Source of the DNA: Spirosoma arboris
Lineage (GTDB): Bacteria > Bacteroidota > Bacteroidia > Cytophagales > Spirosomataceae
Direction: 5' to 3'
Assembly: GCF_009754945.1 (NCBI RefSeq)
Contig: NZ_WPIN01000005.1
Coordinates: 1-64,000, forward strand
Length of the DNA: 64,000 nt
Shown here: positions 1 to 8,355 of the stretch, piece by piece
Layout of the letters: the number at the start of each line of letters is the position of its first letter
Position numbering within the stretch: the first letter of the stretch is position 1
Made by a program: the position numbers and the translations under genes
Notes under the pieces: generated by a model
Told to the model about the DNA's origin: nothing
Databases searched by the model: none
Seen by the model: only the letters and a program-made list of their open reading frames with translations

Positions 1-64
1 CTTACTGGCAGAACTGGCAAGTGTTATTAATTGGATTTTGTCAGTTCTGCCAGTTGTCGCCTTA
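1..64. repeat. Hairpin repeat, left copy (pairs with 7104-7168)
   Basis: Positions 4-16 and 42-54 form a perfect 13-bp inverted repeat (arm ACTGGCAGAACTG) around a 25-nt loop. The whole unit aligns almost without gaps with 7104-7168, where the stem changes include compensatory pairs (G-C to A-T at stem position 8, T-A to C-G at position 15). Both copies end in a GTYGCCTTA tail. It may be a terminator, an integrase arm or attachment site, or a dispersed structured repeat. The sequence is cut by the window edge, so its left limit is unknown. Confidence 0.5.
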
Positions 65-274
65 TGTGATTTGAGCCTACGAAGTGTTATACATGTTATT
101 TAGTCCAAGGCTATTAATGGCTTTTGTATATTTCCTGCCATCGCTTAATATAGAACTTATTGAGCCAGCTCAGTCCTAATTAGTCACTCGGTACTATATA
201 TATTTGTGAGATTAGGCGAAGCTTACATTACCCAAATTATCTATTATCCACTAATAAAATATAGCATCTCCTCT

Positions 275-862
275 ATGGCTTCAAAATTGTTTGTCTCCTA
301 CAGTCATGCCGACACGAAATTTGCTAAACTGATCGTTGATTTACTCCGTGTAAATGCAGAATTAGAATACGTTTTTTATGACAAAGACACATTGAAGCCT
401 GGTCAGAAGTGGGCGAAAGAGATCACTAAAGCTTTGAATGAGGTGCAAAAGGTTCTTGTTATCTGGTGCGAACATGCTTTGGCCTCATCTTATGTTAAGA
501 GGGAATATATGTTAGCATCTAAACAGGACAAAGAATTAATTCCCGTTTTGCTGGATGATACACCCCTCCCCAAACGGCTATCACTTTTCCAAGGGATAGA
601 TTGTCGAGAAGCAGTAAAAGGTTCACATGAGCTCTTAAATGCAGACTTAAGGCGACTCCCAGAAAGTAGGTTAAAGCGCCCAAATTTTTATACGGATAGC
701 CATAATGGCAAAGGTGGAAGAGAGTTTCCAGAAGAAAATTGGTGGGATTTAAGACAGGAGGAAATTCGAAATAAGAATCATAATATTTTCACTGAAAATG
801 CAAAAAACGTTGCAAAGCTTCTTAATCAGGAACTCCAAAAGCGATTAAATCAAACTACTTAA
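275..862 (+). CDS. TIR-domain protein
   Basis: The protein (195 aa from this start) opens directly with a TIR fold: KLFVSYSHAD at residues 4-13, then a strand with FYDKDTLKPG, VLVIWCEHALASSYV and an REY segment whose Glu77 sits where bacterial TIR NADases carry their catalytic glutamate. An upstream in-frame ATG at 206 would add 23 residues unlike the family, so the ATG at 275 is preferred. About 70 C-terminal residues have no recognisable domain. TIR proteins in such islands are commonly NAD-degrading or signal-making defence effectors; that role is inferred here. There is no obvious partner gene on its strand. Confidence 0.75.
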   Translation: MASKLFVSYSHADTKFAKLIVDLLRVNAELEYVFYDKDTLKPGQKWAKEITKALNEVQKVLVIWCEHALASSYVKREYMLASKQDKELIPVLLDDTPLPKRLSLFQGIDCREAVKGSHELLNADLRRLPESRLKRPNFYTDSHNGKGGREFPEENWWDLRQEEIRNKNHNIFTENAKNVAKLLNQELQKRLNQTT

Positions 863-1355
863 ATGGTTGAAGAAAAAGCGTTGTTAGAAAATGTTGTTTC
901 TAAAAGAGTTCTGTACTGTTTTCAGATTACATATATTACCCTACACTTCTACATCAATTTAGCTATACCATTCAGAGATTGCTACACTGGAACTGTCACT
1001 ACCTATTCGACTCCAAAAGTTGCACATTCGGTAGCCTGATGATCAATAATAACCTATTTTACCTCAACAAGTTAGGCCCGTATCGTTCGGGCATGGTTTG
1101 TATGGCAGTATTGATTGCAGTGTAATAAAGATGGGGACCAATGATTTGTATATCATTGGCTAGTTTTCTGACAGTATAAATATCCTATTTACTCTTCGAC
1201 GAGCTTATCGTCGCCTGAAAGCTATACATAACGGATGAAATATGCTTATGTATAGTCCAAGTAATTATTTTTAGATATGATTTCTTTCAGAATGCCAATA
1301 GGTAGTAATATTGATTAACGAATAATTAATGTGTGGTTGGCCGAATTATTAAAAA
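863..1355. other. Intergenic region, mostly unassigned
   Basis: The TIR genes at 275-862 and 1356-2198 converge across this stretch. A 58-codon ORF (863-1039, plus) begins with ATG immediately after the upstream stop but has no recognisable motif and is probably chance. A short hairpin, 1138-1145 with 1152-1159 (CCAATGAT arms), could end plus-strand transcripts, but its U-tract is poor. Nothing else is seen. Confidence 0.4.
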
Positions 1356-2198
1356 TCAGAACTTAGTCCGAAGCGACTTTTTAATTTTTTCAAAATCGTT
1401 TCTAGAAAGTAATTCTATCGTTTCTGAATTCATATCATTTAAATGAGAAATTAATTCACCAATCTTATATCTAATCGTTTTTATTTTTTCAAATTGATTA
1501 AGAGTTGATGATGAAAGATAGCTTAATACTAACTTTTTCCATTCATTTTCTAAATTCTCCCAATATTGAAAATATTCTAATAGTACTGAGGGATTATTTA
1601 AATAAAGAGTTTCAATACGTACAGGCAGTATTTTCAAAACAAATTTTTCTTTGCTAAGCGTACTATTTCTATATATTTCATATAGCTCAAACATACAATA
1701 AGGCGATTTGAGATATTTATCACTAATAAATACTAGTATAGCATCTCCTTGGCCAATTTTTTCTATAAATTTTGAAATAAGCCCCCTATATTCTAAGTCA
1801 ATTTTATCTCTAATAACATTAAACCCTTCCGACTTAAGACTTTCATATAAATCATCTACAAGTATTTCACGGCTTTTATTTCCTTCTTCCGCGTCATTCC
1901 AGGCATAAGAAAAGAAAATAGTCTTTTTTGAATTATCTATATCAATTTGTACCTCCTTTATACTCAACAAATAATCTAAATCCTTTTCAATAAATCCGAT
2001 TATATCCAAAAGCCTACGTATAACCACTGCCTTTATTGGATTTTCTTTATATTGTTCATTTAGGTGTATTACTTCCTTTATATAAACTGATAATTTATCG
2101 TATTTCCTTAAAAGGGTCGTAAGTAGGTAGGTAGATTCTTCAATTTCAGAAATAGATATTAACCTACGAGCTTCTTTAATAATATTTTTATTATCCAT
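1356..2198 (-). CDS. TIR effector with N-terminal effector-associated-type domain
   Basis: Residues 1-80 are an all-helical domain with the pattern of Bacteroidota effector-associated domains (ARRLIS...EESTYLL...LNEQYKE...RRLLDII). Residues about 91-230 are TIR: KKTIFFSYAW at 91-100, IGQGDAILVFISDKYLKSPY at 148-167, and Glu171 in FELYEI in the catalytic position. The gene is second in a minus-strand operon, 43 bases after the membrane gene at 2242-3756, whose N-terminus has the same helical pattern. Such domains are known to pair homotypically effector and sensor proteins, so the two products probably interact. The NADase-type effector role is inferred. Confidence 0.75.
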   Translation of the reverse strand: MDNKNIIKEARRLISISEIEESTYLLTTLLRKYDKLSVYIKEVIHLNEQYKENPIKAVVIRRLLDIIGFIEKDLDYLLSIKEVQIDIDNSKKTIFFSYAWNDAEEGNKSREILVDDLYESLKSEGFNVIRDKIDLEYRGLISKFIEKIGQGDAILVFISDKYLKSPYCMFELYEIYRNSTLSKEKFVLKILPVRIETLYLNNPSVLLEYFQYWENLENEWKKLVLSYLSSSTLNQFEKIKTIRYKIGELISHLNDMNSETIELLSRNDFEKIKKSLRTKF

Positions 2199-2241
2199 AC
2201 ATTTGATTAACTGTAAAGTTGCCTTTATTCTGGAAATAGTA

Positions 2242-3756
2242 TTAGTTTAATAGTGGCTTTTTTTTTCGACCTTGACGGTTGGCGCTTTCTGTACTTATTT
2301 TTATCTCATCATTTAATTTTGAACCGAGTAAAAAGAAATAGAATAACCTATTATTACGGTATATATTTATAATAAAATATATAAAAAATACTTTTAATAA
2401 TAATATAAAATATAAAACATATATTGTAATAGCTTCAATAAATGCCGTTGATCTATTAATTATACTTTCACCGATTTTTTTTGATAAATCATTGTTGATT
2501 TTAATATTACTTCCAATTATGTTAATATTATCGCTGCCTAATACTGCTTTGAAAAGAGCGGGATCGAAGAGAGTAAATAATAGCTGTATTGCTGCATATA
2601 GATATAATAACCATAATTCCCATTTTTTTGGCTCAATAAACTTACTGTCAAGCCTACCTATAAACAGACATAAGCCCACAGAAACAACAGCTCCACTAAT
2701 TGTCCTACTAATTAATGCAAAGAAACCAAACTCTATATTTTTTGGGTTTATAAAAATATAAAATGATCCTATAGTAAAAATAAATAAAGCGATTACTGCG
2801 ACCCCTAATTCCATTTGGTAATTTAAGTCTTCCTCAAATGTGTTTTCGATTCTTGAACTAGGTTTAATTGTATCATCCGTTACTATTCTATAAAGTACAA
2901 CCAAAAAGAACCCTTCACTTCCATTAACAATAACATCTGTAAAATTTTTAAACTCGTCTGGAAAATCTATATATATCATTTTTACACACCAGTTTATATA
3001 ATAAAGAGTATACAATGCTAAATAAGAAAGTCCTAATCTCTTCCACCACTTGCCAAACTGCCAAATAGAGGTATTTGCCCTTTCTGAAAACCAGGTTAAT
3101 GTATCTACTCGATTATCAAATTTATTTCTAATATATACGTCAGCATTTTTAATAAAACTATCAATCACTAACCTGGGTATTATAGGATACAATACCATAC
3201 AAATAAGTGTTGAAATTTGCAATACTATATTTAGAACATACATTAAATTAAACCTAGTGGGATCCTGAATTATGAAGTAACCTATAGGGATAGAAAATAG
3301 CAATAGAGACATCAAAAATGTCCAGAAGAAAGAAAAATCTTCTTTTCTCTGCGAAACTGTTGTAGTTCTAGAGATTATACTATCACTAAGTTCAGCTTTC
3401 AAATCTCTTAAACTTTCGTCTTCTACAATAAGTAGAAGTTTGTCAATTATTATTATTGCACCATGATAATTTTTATTATTTTGATATTCTCTCGATAAAG
3501 CGACCATATTATCAATCTCTAATTCTACTTTATTTACAATTTTTAATAAATTTTCAATAAAGATAGCTCGCTCTTCAGTTGTAGAGTTATTTATTGTAAT
3601 CGGTTGTTGTCTATTCCAGTACTCAAATTGAGCCGAAAGACTAATAATATCATCGTGTAAGTCAATATTTACTTCGCCAGTAATTGAAATTACTTGTTTT
3701 ATAGCTTCCTGAATTCTATTCTCAGCTATTAAGCCTCTGACTTTGTGAAGATACAT
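2242..3756 (-). CDS. Multi-pass membrane protein with N-terminal EAD-like domain
   Basis: The 504-aa product starts with about 85 helical residues (VRGLIAENRIQEAIKQVIS ... SLSAQFEYWNRQ ... ENLLKIVNKVE) that match the layout of residues 1-80 of the downstream TIR protein. A further charged helical linker leads to about eight hydrophobic segments from residue 145 onward, ending in a basic tail (GRKKKP). No transporter or enzyme family is recognised. As first gene of the operon with the TIR effector, it is a candidate sensor, anchor or membrane-damaging partner. Codon use is very AT-rich, like the rest of the island. Confidence 0.6.
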   Translation of the reverse strand: MYLHKVRGLIAENRIQEAIKQVISITGEVNIDLHDDIISLSAQFEYWNRQQPITINNSTTEERAIFIENLLKIVNKVELEIDNMVALSREYQNNKNYHGAIIIIDKLLLIVEDESLRDLKAELSDSIISRTTTVSQRKEDFSFFWTFLMSLLLFSIPIGYFIIQDPTRFNLMYVLNIVLQISTLICMVLYPIIPRLVIDSFIKNADVYIRNKFDNRVDTLTWFSERANTSIWQFGKWWKRLGLSYLALYTLYYINWCVKMIYIDFPDEFKNFTDVIVNGSEGFFLVVLYRIVTDDTIKPSSRIENTFEEDLNYQMELGVAVIALFIFTIGSFYIFINPKNIEFGFFALISRTISGAVVSVGLCLFIGRLDSKFIEPKKWELWLLYLYAAIQLLFTLFDPALFKAVLGSDNINIIGSNIKINNDLSKKIGESIINRSTAFIEAITIYVLYFILLLKVFFIYFIINIYRNNRLFYFFLLGSKLNDEIKISTESANRQGRKKKPLLN

Positions 3757-4219
3757 ATGGAAAAATTTATAGAATTAAAGGTTATACTGTAAAATTTATA
3801 TTGACTACATACCAATTAGATTAGATAAAGGCATCTTTATTGATCAAAGCAGCACCTTGTAACTGTGTCTATCTACAACTCTATCTAATTGATTTAGAAA
3901 TTTGATTCTCCATTCAGCTAGGTCGTTCACCCAAATTAATATTTAAATAATAAAAGTTTGCTAATTAGTTGTAAATATTTAGTCACTTATTTTTAACAAG
4001 TGTTGACTGTATTAACTAATCATTTTTATGCTTCTAAATCGCAAGAACTGTTTTCGAAGTCTAATTTCCTACGGGAAAAACACCCTTTTTTGGAAAAATA
4101 ACCCGTATTCCCAAAAATACCATACCTCTGTTTATATACTTACCGATGAATCAATTAGTTATACTTTAATTTGTATGCATGCAATTACATACATAACTTT
4201 ACTGTAAATTAAAGTAGCT
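3757..4219. promoter_or_regulatory. Divergent intergenic region upstream of the TIR operon and the HTH gene
   Basis: The TIR/membrane operon runs left and the small HTH gene runs right from here, so promoters for both must lie within. The region is AT-rich. A small dyad (TGTATG ... CATACA, about 4171-4192) just upstream of the HTH start could be an operator. No convincing Bacteroidota promoter consensus and no RNA gene could be identified by eye. Confidence 0.3.
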
Positions 4220-4402
4220 ATGAAATACGTAACGCCTTATCAGTATGCAAAGCTTTGTGGTGTTTCCTCACAAGCCATATATAGCAGAATTTCAAAGGGT
4301 TTGGTCGAAAAGGTACAAATACCTGATCCAACTGGCAGTTTGAAAGATTATATTGATATTGAGAAATATCCCCCTGAAAGGATTAGAAAGGAAAAAAAAT
4401 AA
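4220..4402 (+). CDS. Small HTH DNA-binding protein (excisionase/AlpA-like)
   Basis: The 60-aa protein opens with YVTPYQYAKLCGVSSQAIYS, a MerR/excisionase-type winged-helix reading head (YAKLCGVSSQAIYSRI as the helix-turn-helix), followed by a wing segment and a basic tail (PERIRKEKK). Size and fold fit recombination directionality factors or small regulators of integrative elements. It lies 1.3 kb upstream of the tyrosine integrase on the same strand and is followed directly by a strong hairpin terminator, so it is transcribed separately. Excisionase versus repressor function cannot be decided from sequence. Confidence 0.65.
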   Translation: MKYVTPYQYAKLCGVSSQAIYSRISKGLVEKVQIPDPTGSLKDYIDIEKYPPERIRKEKK

Positions 4403-4446
4403 TCTAACCACTATTTGTATATATGCAAATAGTGGTTAGATTTGTA
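4401..4446 (+). terminator. Rho-independent terminator after the HTH gene
   Basis: A 17-bp perfect stem, 4401-4417 with 4426-4442, closes an 8-nt loop and is followed by a short T-rich run. The stem begins within the stop codon of the HTH gene. Symmetry means it could also act on minus-strand transcripts. Confidence 0.75.
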
Positions 4447-4600
4447 TTATCAATGAGGAACAGAAAAGGCGATATAGTACCGACGAGGTTGCTCGCTGGA
4501 CAGTATGCAACGAGTTGACAACCAATAAAAAGCCCCAATGCTAAATCTTTGGACGGAGTAGCAAAGGGGTAAGTAATTCACTTTAAACTTTGCGTATAAA

Positions 4601-4996
4601 ATGAACACGGAGCAAAACTACGTGGGTAAGGGGAGCTATGCAAACATCCCTCCACAAACTGCCCAAAATCGGGTTAAAATCCCCATTACGACCGACTATC
4701 GGTTAATCACCCCTCCCCTTGCCAACGTGAGCGATGAGGTGTACCAAGTCCAGACAATGCTACTGAATGTAGTGGACGATTTCATGGAGTACAGGACTCC
4801 CATTGAAGAAATCAACAACTTGCTTGAGAAGTGGCTGACCACTCCTGCTGTCGATTTATCAGACAAAAATAACGCAAGGCAACTAAGCCTGATGCTCAAG
4901 CTCGTCAACTTCCTAGTTGAGTTGAGAGAGTCCCACACGAACTTGGAGTATATGGCCAAACGGGAAGCACAAAAAGGAGGGGTGAGCAATGGATAA
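4601..4996 (+). CDS. Unknown protein, first of an overlapping pair
   Basis: The 131-aa protein is not recognised. It is hydrophilic with a proline-rich, basic N-terminal third and two amphipathic helices (EVYQVQTMLLNVVDDFMEY and NARQLSLMLKLVNFLVELRE). There is no signal peptide or membrane segment. Its last codons overlap the next gene by 8 bases, which points to translational coupling and joint function. Position between a small HTH gene and the integrase suggests an element-borne accessory pair. Base composition is somewhat higher in GC than the surrounding island genes. Confidence 0.55.
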   Translation: MNTEQNYVGKGSYANIPPQTAQNRVKIPITTDYRLITPPLANVSDEVYQVQTMLLNVVDDFMEYRTPIEEINNLLEKWLTTPAVDLSDKNNARQLSLMLKLVNFLVELRESHTNLEYMAKREAQKGGVSNG

Positions 4997-5396
4997 TAAA
5001 GACACCTTACAGGCACAAGATCATGACTTGTGTATTTCACTTCTGTTAAATACCAATTCTGCTGTTTCAAATATCTCTAACGCTACAATTGTTTATTGGG
5101 CATTGCGTGACTATAAATTAGATAAGCTCAAGTACATCATAAAATATCATGCGGAAAGTGTAGGTGGTGCCAGTGGTCTTGAGGATGCTGCTGATATGTG
5201 GAATGAGATTCTAAGCATAGAGGCTTTACAAGTCGAGATTACTGATAAAGCGATTGAATTGGCTGAGAAAAACTATTGGAAAGCTGAGCAGCTAAGGAAT
5301 CCTAGTGACTATGCCAAAACTAAGCTAGGTCACACTGAAAGTAAAGCCAGAATGCTAGCCGACTATTTGGAGGAATTTAAAATCGCAATCCCATAA
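4989..5396 (+). CDS. Unknown protein, second of an overlapping pair
   Basis: The 135-aa, largely alpha-helical soluble protein has no recognised domain. It shows alternating acidic and hydrophobic helices (TDKAIELAEKNYWKAEQLRN, LADYLEEF). It starts 8 bases inside the preceding gene, so the two are probably translated together. No toxin or antitoxin signature is visible, although size and overlap are compatible with a toxin-antitoxin or regulator pair; that is speculation. Confidence 0.55.
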   Translation: MDNKDTLQAQDHDLCISLLLNTNSAVSNISNATIVYWALRDYKLDKLKYIIKYHAESVGGASGLEDAADMWNEILSIEALQVEITDKAIELAEKNYWKAEQLRNPSDYAKTKLGHTESKARMLADYLEEFKIAIP

Positions 5397-5690
5397 AAGC
5401 CAGCGCACAAAAAGCAATATCTTCAATGCACCTTTGCCCAATAGCATTAGATTGCGGGTATGAAAACTCTAATTGCACGAGTACAAAAAGAAGGACAAGT
5501 AGATGATTGATTAACAAGTCTCCTACCTAGTTATTACTGTATTGAACAGCCCTGGCAATCGTCAGGGCTGTTTGCTTCAGAGTATGTACAATTAAAATTC
5601 ACTTTTACCTATAATGACCAATTCTGCATTTTCTAAACCCAAAATGCCTGGCAACTAAAGATTTAACCGGGCTTTTTAATTAGCTTAATC
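5397..5690. terminator. Gap with a hairpin before the integrase
   Basis: Within this gap, 5545-5554 and 5563-5572 form a perfect 10-bp stem (AACAGCCCTG) with an 8-nt loop. The following sequence is only moderately T-rich, so it is a weak terminator candidate for the gene pair upstream. A 16-codon ORF at 5461-5511 is too short to support. Nothing else is seen. Confidence 0.5.
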
Positions 5691-7046
5691 ATGCCACGGT
5701 TAACATTCAATATTGAACTCTCTAGTAAACCTGATAAAAAAGGGCGATCATCAGTAATGGTACGATTGCACATGATGGGACAAAAACCAGCACGAGTACT
5801 CACTTCGGTAAAAATCTTGGATGCCCATAAGTATTGGAATCCTAATAAGGACTGGGAAAAGTGGATTATAAAGCACCCCGACCAGGAAAGCCTAAATAAA
5901 AAGATAAAAAATGAATATTTGCGCATACAGGATCAGGTCGAAAAGTGGCAAGAGGCCAAACCGAATACAGTATTTTCACCCTCTATTTTGGCTGAACGGT
6001 TTAGGTCTGGACTTTCTGAACGCTATTTTGATTGGATTAATAAAGTTTTAATTGATGTAAAAGAACAGGCTTATGGAACATATGCCGGAAAGTTATGTGC
6101 GGCCAAGGCATTACGACAATGGGCAGGTGAAGACTTATTGTTACAGTCGATTACGACTGACTTTGTGCAAAGATATCAAGACTATTTACGTACAACTCCA
6201 ATGGTAAACGGAGCTCGTCGTAAAGGAGCAACAGTCAACAGTTACCTACATATTCTGAACGTACTTCATAAAGCAGTGCTAGTTAAAACTGGTCTGTCAC
6301 CCAAAGAGTCTAATATTCTTTCACCTTGGGATGATATAATACCAATTAAAGAAATTAAGACCCAAAAAGGGAAGCTCTCCGAAGCGACAATCGAGCGTGT
6401 AGCGGCTATGAAAATTACCACTAAGCGAAGAAAAGTTACACCTGAAACAGCTTTTCAAGTTTGGATGCTTTCACACTTTCTGGCTGGTGCAAGATTCTCA
6501 GATATAATGCAGCTTCGTTATTGCCAATTTGAATTAGACACCAATGGTCAACCCATTCACTTACGATACGAAATGTTGAAAACTGGCAATAGGATTAGTA
6601 TTCCTATTTTCGATGAAGCCAGGGAATTATTAAAAAGATGGTGGCGTAAAGATACTAAGCCTAGCGAATATGTATTACCATTTTTAAAAAGCAAGCAACC
6701 CTACAATAAACTGTTAACGCATGAGCAATATCAACTGGCACCATTTGAAGTACGCAAGAAATTATATAATGACATAACTCATCAAAACAAACTGTTTAAT
6801 ACTAGCTTAAAAGATATTGAAAAGCAAACAGATGTAGGAATTAAATTAAGAATGCATAACTCAAGGCACAGTTTTGCGGCAATGGCAAAACGCATCATGC
6901 GTGAAGATAAAAGCCTAACCATCTTTGATATTCAGATGATGCTAGGCCATAGTAGTTACAAGACAACTGAAGAATATTATCGTGAAATAGACGACGAAGA
7001 CACTACATCTGCAATGAATGCTATTTTCAATAGGAAGAAAGGGTAG
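5691..7046 (+). CDS. Tyrosine recombinase / site-specific integrase
   Basis: The 451-aa protein has the Bacteroidota integrase layout: an N-terminal arm-binding strand region (residues 1-95), a SAM-like core-binding domain (about 110-215) and a catalytic domain (about 230-445). Catalytic residues visible are Arg268 in AGARFSD, Lys297, His389 and Arg392 in HNSRHSF, His420 in MLGHSS, and the tyrosine nucleophile at 429 or 430. All are intact, so it is probably active. It likely mobilises the surrounding element; a hairpin matching the one at the window start begins 58 bases after its stop codon. Confidence 0.93.
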   Translation: MPRLTFNIELSSKPDKKGRSSVMVRLHMMGQKPARVLTSVKILDAHKYWNPNKDWEKWIIKHPDQESLNKKIKNEYLRIQDQVEKWQEAKPNTVFSPSILAERFRSGLSERYFDWINKVLIDVKEQAYGTYAGKLCAAKALRQWAGEDLLLQSITTDFVQRYQDYLRTTPMVNGARRKGATVNSYLHILNVLHKAVLVKTGLSPKESNILSPWDDIIPIKEIKTQKGKLSEATIERVAAMKITTKRRKVTPETAFQVWMLSHFLAGARFSDIMQLRYCQFELDTNGQPIHLRYEMLKTGNRISIPIFDEARELLKRWWRKDTKPSEYVLPFLKSKQPYNKLLTHEQYQLAPFEVRKKLYNDITHQNKLFNTSLKDIEKQTDVGIKLRMHNSRHSFAAMAKRIMREDKSLTIFDIQMMLGHSSYKTTEEYYREIDDEDTTSAMNAIFNRKKG

Positions 7047-7103
7047 ATGAGTGCTTATTTATAATTTTATTCATTATTAAAATCCTAGAATCGTATAGTC
7101 CGA

Positions 7104-7168
7104 CTCACTGACAGAACCGACAAAAGGGAATATTGAAGTTTAGTCGGTTTTGTCAATAGGTTGCCTTA
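7104..7168. repeat. Hairpin repeat, right copy (pairs with 1-64)
   Basis: Positions 7107-7121 and 7143-7157 form a 15-bp stem (arm starting ACTGACAGAACCGAC) with one wobble and one mismatch, around a 21-nt loop. It aligns base for base with 1-64 and shows compensatory stem changes, so the fold itself appears conserved. It sits just downstream of the integrase and is a candidate recombinase site, terminator or dispersed structured repeat. Confidence 0.5.
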
Positions 7169-7280
7169 CACGTTTTGAAGAAGAAAATACCTGTTGAGGT
7201 CTGTTTGGTGAGTGTGCGAACGAGTTTTACAGGTTGTACCTTTAAAACAGAAATAGAAAGTAACATAATAAATAGCCCAC

Positions 7281-8129
7281 ATGGAACCATCTAATATTAT
7301 TGACAAGCTTTCTTCATTAACTATACTACCAGAAATTTATAAAGACTTGGCAAAACCAGGAATTCGTAAAACAGGTATGGCAATAGGTGATGCACTTGAA
7401 TTTGTTTTTTTGCCTATTCGCTTTATGAAACATGGCCATGATTAGATTGATATACATTTGAAAAAGCACTTAGAAAGGGTTGCTAAAAAGCTTGATGAAA
7501 TACCCGAAGAAAAGATTGCCGTAGTACCCAAAGAAATTGCGGTGCCACTTCTACAAAAACTTTCTTACACAACTAATGAGCAAGTAGCGGAACTATATGT
7601 TAATCTATTAACATCTGCTGCAAACGAAAACACAGCAAGCAATGCACACCCAGCATTTGTGCAAATGGTGGAGCGTTTGTCTGCTGATGAAGCAAAAATT
7701 ATAGATTTTATAAAAGATATTGATGAGCTGAACTATTTACATTTACAAGTCGATTATGGTCCTCCTAAATTTAAACAAGCTTATCTTTTAAAATACGTAT
7801 CAGAATTAGACGAACTCAACTTAGACTTCCCTAAAAATATTACTGCCTATTTAAGTAACTTAGTTAGTATGGGCATTCTAATAGATATAAAAATAAATTA
7901 TTTGAAACATCAACAATATGTTTTTAATAAGCTTAGAGAAAAATACAAGCTCAAGTTTGAGGAGTCGGAAATTGAACTCAAAAGAACACATCCCAATAGT
8001 AGTCTTGTATGGATTCAGTCGTATTTTGAGGTCACCCCATTTGGCTATCTTTTTATTTGTGCTTGTACAGGAGCAATATATTCAGAAATTAGAGTTATTA
8101 TAGATAATGATGATTTTATACTTGATTAG
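7281..8129 (+). pseudogene. Abi-alpha family (DUF4393) protein interrupted by an in-frame amber codon
   Basis: From ATG 7281 the frame reads 54 codons to TAG at 7443-7445, and then continues in the same frame without another stop to 8129. Both parts belong to one family: the first has KPGIRKTGMAIGDALEFVFL, the second has IPEEKIAVVPKEIAVPLLQK and NLLTSAANENTASNAHPAFV, which together give the DUF4393/Abi-alpha pattern. Members are abortive-infection-type phage-defence proteins. Possible explanations are an inactivating mutation, amber read-through, re-initiation at TTG 7458 or a base-call error. The downstream 223-aa frame alone is otherwise intact. Confidence 0.75.
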
Positions 8130-8355
8130 CCAAACTCTTACGGGTTTAATCAACAAACCTTGTTTTACAACAGCTAACGTATCTAATTTGGTCTCAGCAA
8201 CTGGCCTTCTATGTTGAAAGTCATATGAAAATTAGATCTGAAATTATAAAAAATATAAATTGTACATATTACTAGTAGTTGAGTAGATTGTACTATTAAC
8301 ATGTGTTCTCTGCAATACAGTATTAAAGTATTATTAACTATTCAAAGGGGTTATT
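8130..8355. other. Intergenic region, nothing identified
   Basis: AT-rich spacer between the Abi-alpha gene and the large PIN-like gene. It must contain the promoter of the latter; no hairpin terminator or RNA is evident. A purine-rich AAAGGGG lies 8 to 14 bases before the next ATG and may serve as a ribosome-binding site. Confidence 0.3.

Larger units (their letters stand above)
1..7168. mobile_element. Candidate integrative element carrying TIR genes
   Basis: This AT-rich block is bracketed by two diverged hairpins of the same layout (1-64 and 7104-7168). A tyrosine recombinase stops 58 bases before the right-hand hairpin, the usual place for an integrase beside an attachment site. Cargo is two TIR genes, a membrane partner, an HTH protein and two unknown genes. 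The inferred border is weak because the two hairpins are only about two-thirds identical and lack a long identical core. The island may extend to the tRNA-like fragment near 11,801 or beyond the window start. Confidence 0.35.

Noticed and set aside
206-274. Upstream ATG extending the first TIR protein by 23 residues
   Set aside because: The added residues are unlike TIR N-termini and the domain begins directly at the ATG at 275.
863-1039. 58-codon ORF directly after the TIR stop
   Set aside because: No recognisable composition, motif or ribosome-binding signal; length is within chance for AT-rich sequence.
5461-5511. 16-codon ORF upstream of the integrase
   Set aside because: Too short and without supporting context.
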